Below are positions 1-8,114 of a stretch of 64,000 bases of DNA, in pieces. Below the pieces are notes generated by a model. That model saw only the letters and a program-made list of their open reading frames with translations, was not told where the DNA came from and did not search any database. Made by a program: the position numbers and the translations under genes. How positions within the stretch are numbered: the first letter of the stretch is position 1; the number at the start of each line of letters is the position of its first letter. The stretch comes from an uncultured Paenibacillaceae bacterium. GTDB taxonomy: Bacteria; Bacillota; Bacilli; Paenibacillales; DA-C8. The DNA lies in the NCBI GenBank assembly GCA_937957685.1, contig CALGAO010000127.1:84435-148434 (forward strand), written 5' to 3'.

Positions 1-1
1 G

Positions 2-493
2 ATCATTAATGACCTGCTCGTGTACTTCGGGTACCAGAAGATCAACTTCCTGCTCAGCCCGGAATGGTTCAGGCCGATGTACATCATCCAGGTCATCTGG
101 AGAGAGGCAGGTTGGGGGACGATCATCTATCTGGCGGCGATGGCTGCGATCGACCCGCAGCTGTATGAAGCGGCGCGCATCGACGGCGCGAGCCGCATGA
201 GGCAGATCTGGCATATCACCCTGCCCGCCATCCGCAGCGTGATCGTGGTGCTGCTCATCCTGAAGATCGGTGATATTCTGGAGCTCGGATTCGAGCATGT
301 CTATCTGCTGCTCAACGCGATGAACCGCTCCGTGGCCGAGATCATCGATACGTACGTGTATACCGCCGCCCTGAAGCAGGGTCAATACAGCTACGCCACG
401 GCGATCGGCTTCTTCAAATCATTCGTCGGTCTGATCCTGGTGATGTTGGCGAACAAGCTCGCGCGCAAGATGGGCGAAGAGGGCGTGTACTGA
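2..493 (+). CDS. Carbohydrate ABC transporter permease, LplB type (5' end outside window)
   Basis: Integral membrane subunit of an ABC importer, C-terminal 163 residues only; the reading frame is open from the first bases, so the start lies upstream of the window. The EAA loop that contacts the ATPase is visible (EAARIDGASRMRQIWHITLP, from about base 170), followed by two hydrophobic segments. The sequence resembles the LplB/YteP permeases used with lipoproteins of the LplA type for oligosaccharides such as aldouronates; the actual sugar cannot be read from the sequence. A second permease begins 28 bp downstream, the usual order for this class, so the two are almost certainly one operon and form a heterodimeric channel. 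No ATPase or binding protein is in the window; they would lie upstream or elsewhere (shared MsmX-type ATPase is common). Confidence 0.9.
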   Translation: MINDLLVYFGYQKINFLLSPEWFRPMYIIQVIWREAGWGTIIYLAAMAAIDPQLYEAARIDGASRMRQIWHITLPAIRSVIVVLLILKIGDILELGFEHVYLLLNAMNRSVAEIIDTYVYTAALKQGQYSYATAIGFFKSFVGLILVMLANKLARKMGEEGVY

Positions 494-521
494 TGCGGAT
501 TAGAGGAGGAAAGTTCCGTTT

Positions 522-1391
522 ATGGTAGAAGATAGATCGTTTGCATCGAGATTGTTCTCTGTTGTCAATTATTTTCTGCTGTCCGTCATCGGGCTGCTGT
601 GCTTGCTGCCCTTCTTGCACGTGCTTGCCGGCTCCTTCACCACCAATGCGGAACTGGCTGCGAAGCCTTTCATCATCATTCCGGAAGTCTGGAGTCTGGC
701 CGCCTATGAATTTGTCTTCTCGACCAACACGATCATGCGGGCGATGCTGGTATCGATCTGCGTCACGATCGCGGGTACCGCCTGGAGCATGCTGCTGACC
801 TCGCTTACCGCTTACGGTCTGGCGAGGAAGGACCTGGATGGACGCCGCGTCTTCATGTTCCTCGTCGTGTTCACGATGCTGTTCCAGGGCGGCATGATCC
901 CGACGTTCCTGATCGTCAAGGAGCTGGGCATGATCAACACGTATCTGGCGTTGATCATCCCGAGTTCGATCAGCGCCTTTAACATGATCATCCTGAAAAA
1001 CTTCTTCCAGAACATCCCGGAAGGTCTGGAGGAATCGGCGAAGATCGACGGCTCGAACGACTTCGGCATCCTCTTCCGCATCGTGTTGCCGCTGTCGCTG
1101 CCGGCCATGGCGACGATCTCCCTGTTCTATGCGGTCACTTACTGGAACACGTACCTGAGCGCGATCCTCTATATCGACAGCGCTCATATGTGGCCGATCC
1201 AGGTGTGGCTCAGACAGGTCGTCGTACTGGCGAGCGGACTGGATGGCTCCACGACCGAAGATGTGCCGCCGCCGGACCAGGCGGTCAAGATGGCCGTCAT
1301 CATCGTGGCCACCATTCCGATCATGCTGGTGTATCCGTTCCTGCAGAAGCACTTTGCCAAAGGGGCCCTGCTCGGCTCCATCAAGGGCTGA
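522..1391 (+). CDS. Carbohydrate ABC transporter permease, YtcP type
   Basis: 289-residue inner-membrane permease, partner of the upstream LplB-type subunit. About six hydrophobic segments, beginning with one at residues 12-35. The EAA loop is at roughly residues 168-188 (ESAKIDGSNDFGILFRIVLP). Start ATG is preceded by GAGGAGG with good spacing. Typical length for YtcP/AraQ-type permeases is 290-300. The pair resembles oligosaccharide importers of Paenibacillus. The SDR gene follows about 100 bp downstream and may be co-transcribed; a GC-rich inverted repeat lies between them but has no T-run, so read-through is plausible. Confidence 0.92.
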   Translation: MVEDRSFASRLFSVVNYFLLSVIGLLCLLPFLHVLAGSFTTNAELAAKPFIIIPEVWSLAAYEFVFSTNTIMRAMLVSICVTIAGTAWSMLLTSLTAYGLARKDLDGRRVFMFLVVFTMLFQGGMIPTFLIVKELGMINTYLALIIPSSISAFNMIILKNFFQNIPEGLEESAKIDGSNDFGILFRIVLPLSLPAMATISLFYAVTYWNTYLSAILYIDSAHMWPIQVWLRQVVVLASGLDGSTTEDVPPPDQAVKMAVIIVATIPIMLVYPFLQKHFAKGALLGSIKG

Positions 1392-1490
1392 TCAACAGGA
1401 CTTCCGGGCTCGGCCCGGGACTCTATCATAGTTCTTCGCCAATCGGGCATCCTAGTCACTGACCACCATGAATCACAACAGGGAGGCTCG

Positions 1491-2315
1491 ATGATGGTTG
1501 AAGCGATGATTATGCCGAAGCAAGAGACCGCTCGCGTCCAGAAGCTGAAGGACCGGGTCGCGGTCGTGACCGGAGCGGGATCGGGCATCGGACGGGCAGC
1601 AGCGATCAGGCTGGCAGAGCATGGGGCACGGGTGTGCCTGCTGGATCTGAAGGATGAGCGGACGGAGGAGGCGCTCGCGCGCATCCGCGAGCTGGGCGGA
1701 GAAGCGATCACCGAGGACGTCGACATCTCCGATCCGAAGCGGATCGAGAGGGGGTTCCAGGCAGCCTGGGACAAGTGGGGGCGTCTCGATATCGTGTTCG
1801 CCAATGCGGGCATCAACGGCAAGGTGGCGCCGATCGAGGATCTGACGCCGGAGGATTGGGACCATACGCTGTCCACCAATCTGAAGGGCACCTTCCTGGC
1901 CTTGAAGTATGCCATCCCGCATATGAAGCAGAAGGGCGGGAGCATCATCATCACCAGCTCGATCAACGGCAACCGCAAGTTCTCGAGCTTCGGGATGAGC
2001 GCCTACAGCACGTCCAAGGCCGGACAGGTCGCCTTGGCCAAGATGGCCGCGCTGGAGCTGGCGAGATACCGCATCCGCGTCAATGTCATCTGTCCCGGCG
2101 CCATCCGCACGAACATCGAGGAGAACACCTTTCGGACGCCGGAGCTCAAGAAGATCGAGATCCCGGTCCAGTATCCGGAAGGCAGCCAGCCGCTTGAGCA
2201 CGCGCCGGGTGAGCCGGAGCAGGTGGCGGATCTCGTGCTGTTCCTCGCCTCGGACGAATCCAGCCACATCTCGGGCACCGAGATCTTCATCGACGGAGCC
2301 GAATCGCTGCTCTAG
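1491..2315 (+). CDS. SDR family NAD(P)-dependent oxidoreductase
   Basis: Classical short-chain dehydrogenase, 274 residues. The dinucleotide-binding TGAGSGIG motif is at about residues 27-34, NAG-type motif (ANAG) about 105, the catalytic Ser in TSS at about 155, and YSTSK (Tyr/Lys catalytic pair) at about 170. The Rossmann acidic residue after strand 2 (LLDLKD) suggests NAD preference. The extra 15 residues before the fold are unusual, so a later start at an internal ATG is possible, but AGGGAGG precedes the first ATG well. Its place after sugar-transport permeases suggests a role in oxidising the imported sugar or a derivative; substrate unknown. Confidence 0.88.
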   Translation: MMVEAMIMPKQETARVQKLKDRVAVVTGAGSGIGRAAAIRLAEHGARVCLLDLKDERTEEALARIRELGGEAITEDVDISDPKRIERGFQAAWDKWGRLDIVFANAGINGKVAPIEDLTPEDWDHTLSTNLKGTFLALKYAIPHMKQKGGSIIITSSINGNRKFSSFGMSAYSTSKAGQVALAKMAALELARYRIRVNVICPGAIRTNIEENTFRTPELKKIEIPVQYPEGSQPLEHAPGEPEQVADLVLFLASDESSHISGTEIFIDGAESLL

Positions 2316-2319
2316 AACG

Positions 2320-2369
2320 AAACGGACATAGAAGCAACCGACGTAGCGTCGGCGCTTCTATGTCCGTTT
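2320..2369. terminator. Long hairpin terminator after the SDR gene
   Basis: A 16-bp perfect outer stem (AAACGGACATAGAAGC at 2320-2335 with its complement at 2354-2369) encloses a second 6-bp stem (CCGACG/CGTCGG) around a 3-base loop. Both flanks can act as short A/T tracts, so it probably terminates transcription from both sides, between the SDR gene and the convergent ydjO-like gene. Confidence 0.75.
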
Positions 2370-2434
2370 GCTGTTCAGAGTCAGCCTGGTCCACTCAGCT
2401 GCGTTTGCCTTCCAGGCTTCCCAGGCGGATATAG

Positions 2435-2635
2435 CTATACGCTCGACTTGGTATAATTGATCAGGATCGGCAATATTCGCTCCTCCTTTATCATCGCAGA
2501 CTGGCAGAGCGGGCAGATCGGATCGCCGCTGGCCAGAGTGAAGTTGTCTCTCATCCAGCCGTTGCATTCCTCATTCGTACAGGACCAGACCTCGGTTGCG
2601 GCTTCGGGAACCGGTTCTTCCACACGTCGGAACAC
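2435..2635 (-). CDS. ydjO: YdjO-like cold-inducible zinc-ribbon protein
   Basis: Small protein of 66 residues. Four cysteines as CxxxxC (19, 24) and CPLC (41-44) form a probable zinc ribbon, and the sequence SCTNEECNGWMRDNF ... CPLCQSAM ... ERILPIL matches the pattern of the Bacillus YdjO family, reported as cold-inducible; the molecular role is not known. I use the GTG start at 2635, preceded by AAGGAAGGAG about 9 bp away; a TTG three codons upstream sits directly on that Shine-Dalgarno and is less likely. Faces the SDR gene across a strong hairpin. Confidence 0.75.
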   Translation of the reverse strand: MFRRVEEPVPEAATEVWSCTNEECNGWMRDNFTLASGDPICPLCQSAMIKEERILPILINYTKSSV

Positions 2636-2873
2636 GCTCTTCAACTCCTTCCTTTATCTCCTATTATGTGATCGGTTTCTTGCCTGTATGCGCAGGAATG
2701 GCAAAGGGCCGCCTGATTCGATACAATAGTATAAGGACATCAGAGATGAGAACCGACACGGAAGCGATCAGGGCATACCGGGTATTCCCGGGAGCTGGCG
2801 GGGCGCGGATCCGTAGTCGGTGTTCGTGCAGGTACGACTACCGAGTATGATCCATGAAGGAGCGGATGCGAGC

Positions 2874-3275
2874 ATGACAGCCGATATCCAGGAGGGACAG
2901 ATCGTCCGGTTCACTTACAAGTCCGGTGACTATATCGGCCGGGTCTGCGAGATGCGGACCGGCAAGGCGGTCATCGAGGTGATGGCGGTGCTGCGGCACC
3001 CGAAGCAGGGGGATCTCCACCATCATCGCAGAGACGGTGCGCCGGTGATGTTCCATCAGCGCAAGGCGCTGGCCGAACGGGAGAAAGCGCTGGTGCCGAT
3101 GCCGTTCATCCAGCCTTATGAAGGCGAAGTTCCAGGCTATGCGGAGTCGCTTAAGGTGGCGCTGGCGGCGGAGATCGCATACCTCCGCGGTCTGGGCGAC
3201 GATGCGTACGCGCAGCAGGCGCTCAGGCATCTGTCCGAGCTGGAGCGCGATTATTCGGTCACCTATAAACTATGA
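2874..3275 (+). CDS. kapB: KapB-type sporulation phosphorelay regulator
   Basis: 133 residues, very similar in layout to Bacillus KapB: a beta-rich N-terminal half with YKSGDYIGRV, AVLRHPKQGDLHH and FHQRKAL, then PYEGEVPGYAESL and a helical tail. In B. subtilis KapB is needed for full KinB function and sporulation initiation. Despite the family name (kinase-associated lipoprotein) there is no signal peptide or lipobox here, so it should be cytoplasmic. No kinB is adjacent. Start chosen at ATG 2874 with AAGGAG about 11 bp upstream; an in-frame ATG at 2847 lacks a ribosome site. The next gene follows after 19 bp, probably one operon. Confidence 0.82.
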   Translation: MTADIQEGQIVRFTYKSGDYIGRVCEMRTGKAVIEVMAVLRHPKQGDLHHHRRDGAPVMFHQRKALAEREKALVPMPFIQPYEGEVPGYAESLKVALAAEIAYLRGLGDDAYAQQALRHLSELERDYSVTYKL

Positions 3276-3294
3276 ACGAAGCGGGGGGACGTAT

Positions 3295-4428
3295 GTGAAG
3301 CTGATCTCGATTGAACCAACACCAAGTCCGCACACGATGAAGCTGAATATCGACGAGACCTTGCCGCCCGGCAAGAAATTCACCTATCTGAAGGAGAATC
3401 TGCAGCACGCGCCGGAGCCGATCCGCAGCATGCTGCAGATCGAGGGGGTGAAGAGCATCTTCCATACGGCGGATTTCCTGGCGGTCGACCGCATCCCGAA
3501 GGGGGACTGGAAGCGGATCCTCGAGGGAATCGCCGAGCTGCTCGGCGGAGACAAGTCCGCCGCAGCCATCACCCAGGTCGGCGGCACAGGCGGCTTCGGC
3601 GAAGCCCAGGTCTATGTGCAGGTTTTCCGCGGCATCCCGCTTCAGGTTCGCGTCAAAAGCGAGGGGGAGGAAGCGCGGCTGGCGATGCCGGAGCGGTTCA
3701 ACGAGGCGGTGATGAAGGTTGTTCAGTCCAGCCCGTCCTTGCTTAAGGAGCGCAAGCTGGTCGACAAGGGAGTGCGCTACGGCGACATCCATGAGATCGC
3801 CGAGCAGATGATCCAGGAGCTGGATGCGACCTACAGCGACGAGGAGCTTAAGCGGCTGGCGAAGCAGGCTGCGGAGCAGGCGCCCGATGCGGAGGAGAGC
3901 CTCGGGCTGAGCAAGCTGAGCCGAGAGGAGATCGCGGAACTGTTCGCAAGCGACGATTGGCGCAAGCGCTATGCGGCGCTGGAGCATCTGAAGCCGACGG
4001 AGGAGGACATCCCGCTGCTGGCCAGGGCGCTGCACGACGAGCATGGCTCGATCCGCCGTCTCGCCGTCGTCTATCTGGGGGACATCTCCGGCAAGCAGGT
4101 GCTGCCATACCTGTTCGAGGCGCTGAAGGACCGGTCCGTGCAGGTACGGCGCACGGCAGGCGACACGCTGAACGATATCGGCGATCCCGAAGCGATGGGG
4201 CCGATGAGCGAGGCGCTGCGCGATCCGAACAAGCTGGTCCGTTGGCGGGCGGCCAGATTCCTGTACGAGTACGGCGACGAGAGTGTCCTCGATGCGCTGC
4301 GCGCGGCCGAGGATGATGAGGAGTTTGAGGTCAGCCTGCAGGTGAAGATGGCGATCGAGCGCATCACAAGCGGCGAAGAGGCTGCCGGTTCCGTCTGGCA
4401 GCAGATGACGCGGAGCAGGCAGAGGTGA
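3295..4428 (+). CDS. CvfC-like conserved virulence factor C family protein (NifU-N + HEAT repeats)
   Basis: 377 residues. The first ~90 residues resemble the Nfu/NifU N-terminal scaffold domain (SPHTMKLNIDETLPPGKKFTY, then GVKSIFHTADFLAVDR). The C-terminal third (about 230-370) is a set of HEAT-like helical repeats (KRYAALEHLKPTEEDIPLLARAL, SIRRLAVVYLGDI, VQVRRTAGDTLNDIGDPEAM, LVRWRAARFLYEYG). This is the architecture of staphylococcal CvfC and its Bacillales homologues; CvfC affects virulence gene expression, mechanism unclear. Start GTG 3295 follows a GGGGGG tract. Likely co-transcribed with kapB. No iron-sulfur cysteine pair typical of NifU C-domains is seen. Confidence 0.82.
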   Translation: MKLISIEPTPSPHTMKLNIDETLPPGKKFTYLKENLQHAPEPIRSMLQIEGVKSIFHTADFLAVDRIPKGDWKRILEGIAELLGGDKSAAAITQVGGTGGFGEAQVYVQVFRGIPLQVRVKSEGEEARLAMPERFNEAVMKVVQSSPSLLKERKLVDKGVRYGDIHEIAEQMIQELDATYSDEELKRLAKQAAEQAPDAEESLGLSKLSREEIAELFASDDWRKRYAALEHLKPTEEDIPLLARALHDEHGSIRRLAVVYLGDISGKQVLPYLFEALKDRSVQVRRTAGDTLNDIGDPEAMGPMSEALRDPNKLVRWRAARFLYEYGDESVLDALRAAEDDEEFEVSLQVKMAIERITSGEEAAGSVWQQMTRSRQR

Positions 4429-4526
4429 CGGCGGAAGGGATCCTGTGAGGGATCCTGTGGGATGTGATCCTGGTCATAGGCGCTGCGCGTTCGGTTCTGT
4501 ATGTATGGACTTGGAGGGATACACCA

Positions 4527-5912
4527 TTGATCACGATCGCGATTATCGGGGGAGGGATAACCGGACTGACTGCCGCCTACACGCTGCAGAAGCGCATCAG
4601 CTCGGGAGACCTGGAAGCGGAGGTCGTGCTGATCGAAGGTCAGCAGGAGCTGGGAGGCAAGATCCGCTCCTTGCGCCAGCGAGGCTACATCATGGAGACC
4701 GGAGCGGACTCGATCGTCAGCCGCAAGGCGAGGCTCATGCCGATCCTGGATGAGCTGGGACTGACGGAGGATGTGGTGTACAATGCCACCGGCAAGTCCT
4801 ATCTGTATATCGACCGGGAGCTGAAGCCGATCCCCGAGGATACGCTGTTCGGCATCCCGCTCAGCATCGAGTCGCTGGCGCGCAGCGAGCTCATCTCTGC
4901 GGAAGGCAAGGTCGCGGCGCTCAAGGATCTGTATACCCCGAACGAGACGTTCACGAAGCACGATTCGGTCGGCAGCTTCCTGACCTGTTTCCTGGGGGAG
5001 GAACTGGTGAAGAGACAGATCGCCCCCGTGCTGTCCGGGGTATACTCAGGCAACCTGAACGAGCTGACGCTCGCCTCGACGATGCCTTATCTGCTCGATT
5101 ACAAAAATGAATACGGCAGCATCATCCGCGGCCTGGAAGCCAATAAGGACAAATTCATAAGCAGTGGAGGTGGCAAGTTCCTGTCATTTGCGCGGGGGCT
5201 GTCGCAGCTGGTGGAGCGGATGGCGGAGCGAATCCCGGATGTCCGCGTCCTGAAGGGGACAAGTGTGGAGCGCCTGACGCGAAGCGGAGACCGCTACGAG
5301 CTGACGCTGACAGACGGGGAGCGATTGGCAGCCGATCGCGTCGTGCTGGCCGTGCTCCACACCGATGCGGCGCGGTTGCTGGATGACCGCGCGCTGGATG
5401 AGGCATTTGCCCGGATGACGACCGGATCACTGATCAGCGTCTATCTCGGATATGAGGTGTCCGACAGCATCCTGCCGCAGGACGGCACCGGCTTTATCGT
5501 GGCGGGCGACAGCGACCTGCGGTGCAGCGCCTGCACGTGGACGAGCCGCAAATGGGCGCAAACGTCGGCCGAGCGCCGCTTGCTGATGAGGCTGTTCTAC
5601 AAGAGCGCCGGCCCGGATTATGCCGAGCTGGCGAGGCTGTCTGAGGAGCAGTTGCTGCAGGTCGCACGCCAGGATATCGAGCGGTCTCTCGGCATCCGCG
5701 AGGAGCCGGTGGTGCACGCGGTCACGCGCTGGGAAGAGGCGATGCCCGTTTACCATATCCGCCATCAGGAGCTCGTTCAACAGCTCGAGGACGCCATGCG
5801 CGATCGCTACCCGAACGTCGTGCTCGCAGGCTGTTCGTACCACGGAGTGGGCATCCCCGACTGCATGCTGAGCGGGGAACGGGCGGCGAATATCGCCTCC
5901 GGACTTGCCTGA
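4527..5912 (+). CDS. hemY: HemY/CgoX-type coproporphyrinogen III / protoporphyrinogen oxidase
   Basis: 461-residue FAD-dependent oxidase. The N-terminal FAD motif IGGGITGLTAAY starts at residue 5; the E..QQELGGKI and METGADSI motifs follow; and the C-terminal FAD closure (AGCSYHGVGIPDCMLSGERAA) is present. In Gram-positive bacteria this family mainly oxidises coproporphyrinogen III to coproporphyrin III in haem synthesis. Start is TTG 4527 with GGAGGG 9 bp upstream. It stands alone here rather than with hemE-hemH as in B. subtilis, so it may be a separately placed copy. Confidence 0.88.
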   Translation: MITIAIIGGGITGLTAAYTLQKRISSGDLEAEVVLIEGQQELGGKIRSLRQRGYIMETGADSIVSRKARLMPILDELGLTEDVVYNATGKSYLYIDRELKPIPEDTLFGIPLSIESLARSELISAEGKVAALKDLYTPNETFTKHDSVGSFLTCFLGEELVKRQIAPVLSGVYSGNLNELTLASTMPYLLDYKNEYGSIIRGLEANKDKFISSGGGKFLSFARGLSQLVERMAERIPDVRVLKGTSVERLTRSGDRYELTLTDGERLAADRVVLAVLHTDAARLLDDRALDEAFARMTTGSLISVYLGYEVSDSILPQDGTGFIVAGDSDLRCSACTWTSRKWAQTSAERRLLMRLFYKSAGPDYAELARLSEEQLLQVARQDIERSLGIREEPVVHAVTRWEEAMPVYHIRHQELVQQLEDAMRDRYPNVVLAGCSYHGVGIPDCMLSGERAANIASGLA

Positions 5913-6002
5913 GCCGCGCGGAGGTCTTGACCGGCGCCCCAAGGTACGAGCGGATCGAGCCGATCCCCGATCTTCACCGCCGTCCCCTCCGGGACAAGAC
6001 GA

Positions 6003-6027
6003 CCGCGCGCCGGTTAGCAGCGCGCGG
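6003..6027. other. GC-rich hairpin between convergent genes
   Basis: CCGCGCGC (6003-6010) pairs with GCGCGCGG (6020-6027) around a 9-base loop. There is no T-run on either side, so termination is not assured, but it lies between hemY and the convergent MBL gene where a terminator is expected. Confidence 0.35.
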
Positions 6028-6060
6028 CCCCATCGTCCTGATCCTTAAGCCGACAGCGTC

Positions 6061-6819
6061 TCAGATCTCGCGTATGCCCCGTTCATCGATGGCATAGCGC
6101 TGGTGCTGCCTGATAAACCTCATCCCGCCTGTCTGGCCGATGAACGTTTCCATATCATCGTCATAATGCATGAGCCATGCTTTCCTTCGGATATGCTCCG
6201 GCAGGCTTCGCAGCTCCTCCAGTGAGGCATGAACGATGCCAGGTCCATGCAGCTGGCAGTCGTGCAGGATGAGCCGCAGCTGGCGCTCTTCATCGAGTCT
6301 GGTCAGCAGATCCGGAGCGAACTTCATATCCGCGCTGTAGAAGATATCCCGATTGATGATCAGCGAGTAGCTGAGCTTCTCCGCGATGTGCTCGGTTCGC
6401 ACGATCTCGACGGTCAGTCCGTCCGCGATCCGGTGCGGCTCCGTTTCCTTCAGCAGATGAACGTCGAAGTAATCCTCCAGCGACGAATGCTGCGCATCCT
6501 CCATCCCTGCTCTCAGGCAATGATTCCACAGCGGCTCCGCAAGTTTCTCCGGAATGAACAGCTGGAGCTTGCGTCCGAACCTGAACTGAAACTGGAAGGC
6601 GATCTCCTCCAGTCCGCCGACATGATCGCCATGCAGATGGGTGATCAGCACGCCGTCCAGATCGCCGATCGATATGCCCAGTTGATGAAGCGCCATGGGA
6701 GCGGTAATCCCGCAATCAATAAGCAACGTATACCGGTCAGTTATCCACAGGGAGTTGTTGTTGAAGTATTGTTTGGCAAAGGCGCTCCCCGTCCCGATCA
6801 TGATGAGCTGCAGATCCAC
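6061..6819 (-). CDS. MBL fold metallo-hydrolase (RNase Z/PqsE-like group)
   Basis: 252-residue metallo-beta-lactamase-fold protein with the metal motif HLHGDHVGG (about residues 61-69), a distal HTEH-like site (RTEHIAEK), and an Asp in SADMKF. The family includes RNase Z, phosphodiesterases and lactonases; the overall length and the IGTGSAFA opening resemble the RNase Z-like group, but the flexible arm of true RNase Z is not evident, so substrate remains open. GTG start with GGAGGG. Transcribed divergently from the 172-residue gene at 6914, with about 95 bp between. Confidence 0.82.
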   Translation of the reverse strand: MDLQLIMIGTGSAFAKQYFNNNSLWITDRYTLLIDCGITAPMALHQLGISIGDLDGVLITHLHGDHVGGLEEIAFQFQFRFGRKLQLFIPEKLAEPLWNHCLRAGMEDAQHSSLEDYFDVHLLKETEPHRIADGLTVEIVRTEHIAEKLSYSLIINRDIFYSADMKFAPDLLTRLDEERQLRLILHDCQLHGPGIVHASLEELRSLPEHIRRKAWLMHYDDDMETFIGQTGGMRFIRQHQRYAIDERGIREI

Positions 6820-6913
6820 TATCGACCCTCCTCAAGTGATGTCGGGCAGTACATTCACAACCTGCTGGGCTATGACATATCGTATAACACAGCTGGCAAA
6901 AGAGGTGAATGCG

Positions 6914-7432
6914 GTGCCGATTCAAGCAGTGCTGCAAGGTGCTGGACTTCTCTCCGGGCTCGTTACGCTCCATTTGTCCGACTCTGGCCAATACGTCGAC
7001 TGCAGGATCAGACTCAACTCTCTGAAAGCCCCTCCTGCACGTTGCAAGTCGGATCAGTTTTTCTTTAATGTATCACCTTTCGATGCAGAAAAAAAGCAAA
7101 TTTTGTTAAGCCGCGTGATGCTTCGGACGAAGGACGGCGCTGATCTTCCGGGAAACTGGAGCCTGTGGACAGACGTGGAAACCGCCTTTGGCCGGTTCGA
7201 CTATGGCCTGTTCTGCCAGGAGGCGGACGGGCGACCCCTGCGGCCTGGCGACACGATCAGCTTCCGGCTGAGCTTCGCGGATGGAGAGTCCGTCTTCCAT
7301 GCCGACAGCTTCATCGACGCACCGGCATCCACGATCAACGGCTTTCAGGCGGCACTCCTGATCCGTTTTCCCGGCGGCGTGCAGAGGCTGGCAGGCGGTC
7401 AATTCGAATCCGTCGCGGAAGATTGGGCATGA
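6914..7432 (+). CDS. Conserved hypothetical protein, lineage-specific
   Basis: 172 residues with no motif I recognise. Composition looks like a real beta-rich soluble protein (alternating hydrophobics such as LSGLVTLHLSDSG, ILLSRVMLRTKDGAD, TISFRLSFADGESVF), with several Phe residues and no signal peptide or membrane segment. The start is uncertain: GTG 6914 has AGAGGTG six bases upstream and is preferred, GTG 6905 and ATG 6872 are in frame. The codon usage of the region before 6900 is poor. It stands between a divergent MBL gene and the LexA-box promoter. Confidence 0.6.
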   Translation: MPIQAVLQGAGLLSGLVTLHLSDSGQYVDCRIRLNSLKAPPARCKSDQFFFNVSPFDAEKKQILLSRVMLRTKDGADLPGNWSLWTDVETAFGRFDYGLFCQEADGRPLRPGDTISFRLSFADGESVFHADSFIDAPASTINGFQAALLIRFPGGVQRLAGGQFESVAEDWA

Positions 7433-7620
7433 ATCGCCGGCTCAACCCCATGCTGTTCGTATGGCCCGAGTCGCTGCCGGGTCTGACTCATGCCACATCT
7501 TGAACACGCCGCTCCGCAGCATCTGTCCGCATGGTCCGACTCGCTCCTGAGCTGCTCTTTCCGCATCATGAACAGGCTGTTCTCGCCCGGTCCGCTTTCG
7601 TCCATGCCAAGATTGCCCGC

Positions 7621-7650
7621 TTGATAGAAGCGAACAAATGTTCTTATAAT
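7621..7650 (+). promoter_or_regulatory. Sigma-A-like promoter with an embedded LexA (DinR) operator
   Basis: A -35 box TTGATA (7621-7626) and -10 box TATAAT (7645-7650) are separated by 18 bp. The spacer contains CGAACAAATGTTCT (7631-7644), which matches the Gram-positive SOS box CGAACRNRYGTTYG at 13 of 14 positions. The operator fills the space between the two boxes, exactly where LexA would block RNA polymerase. It controls the gene at 7672. Confidence 0.72.
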
Positions 7651-7671
7651 AAGATCAGGGAGGTGGCGGGT

Positions 7672-8040
7672 ATGGACGGCTTTGACGCTGAAGCCAGCGT
7701 GTACGCATATATCGTGAATATCTACCTGATCAAGGCCCTGGACAAGGATCGCGAGCAGCTGCGTCGGCTCAAGCTGGCCAGAGCCTGGGAGCATGCGGTC
7801 GATGGTCTGCTGGCGCGCCTCACCAGGGAGACGTCGCAGATCAGGAAGCAGATGGCAAAGCACGGTTGCCGCATCGTCCTGGAGGAGATCGCTCCCGGCA
7901 ACAACGTGCATGTGATGTATGTGCACAGGCGTTATGAGCATCATTGCTACATGCTTCCGTATGTGCTCAAGGCGCGCTGCGAAGACAAGCTGATGGAGCT
8001 CATGCAACAGCCGGTCGAGCCTGTCGAAAATTTATCGTGA
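7672..8040 (+). CDS. Hypothetical protein, predicted SOS-regulated
   Basis: 122 residues, mostly helical and strongly charged: a heptad-like stretch at about 21-65 (LIKALDKDREQLRRLKLARAWE ...) then a His/Cys/Tyr-rich segment (HRRYEHHCYMLPYVLKARC) at about 85-103 that could bind a metal. No known family recognised. The start ATG 7672 is preceded by AGGGAGGTGG and sits just downstream of the promoter with the LexA box, giving a very short leader; an in-frame ATG at 7531 would lie upstream of that promoter and is rejected. The stop is 74 bp before the next start. Probable DNA-damage-inducible gene by its operator; function unknown. Confidence 0.68.
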   Translation: MDGFDAEASVYAYIVNIYLIKALDKDREQLRRLKLARAWEHAVDGLLARLTRETSQIRKQMAKHGCRIVLEEIAPGNNVHVMYVHRRYEHHCYMLPYVLKARCEDKLMELMQQPVEPVENLS

Positions 8041-8114
8041 AGCAACGCAACTCTGAGCCTGTACTCGCGTATAACCATTCGAATAAACGCACAAGTAACG
8101 GAGGTATTACATAC

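Noticed and set aside
4940..4960. LexA-like CGAAC...GTTCA within hemY
   Set aside because: Spacing is 5 bp instead of 4 and it lies inside coding sequence.
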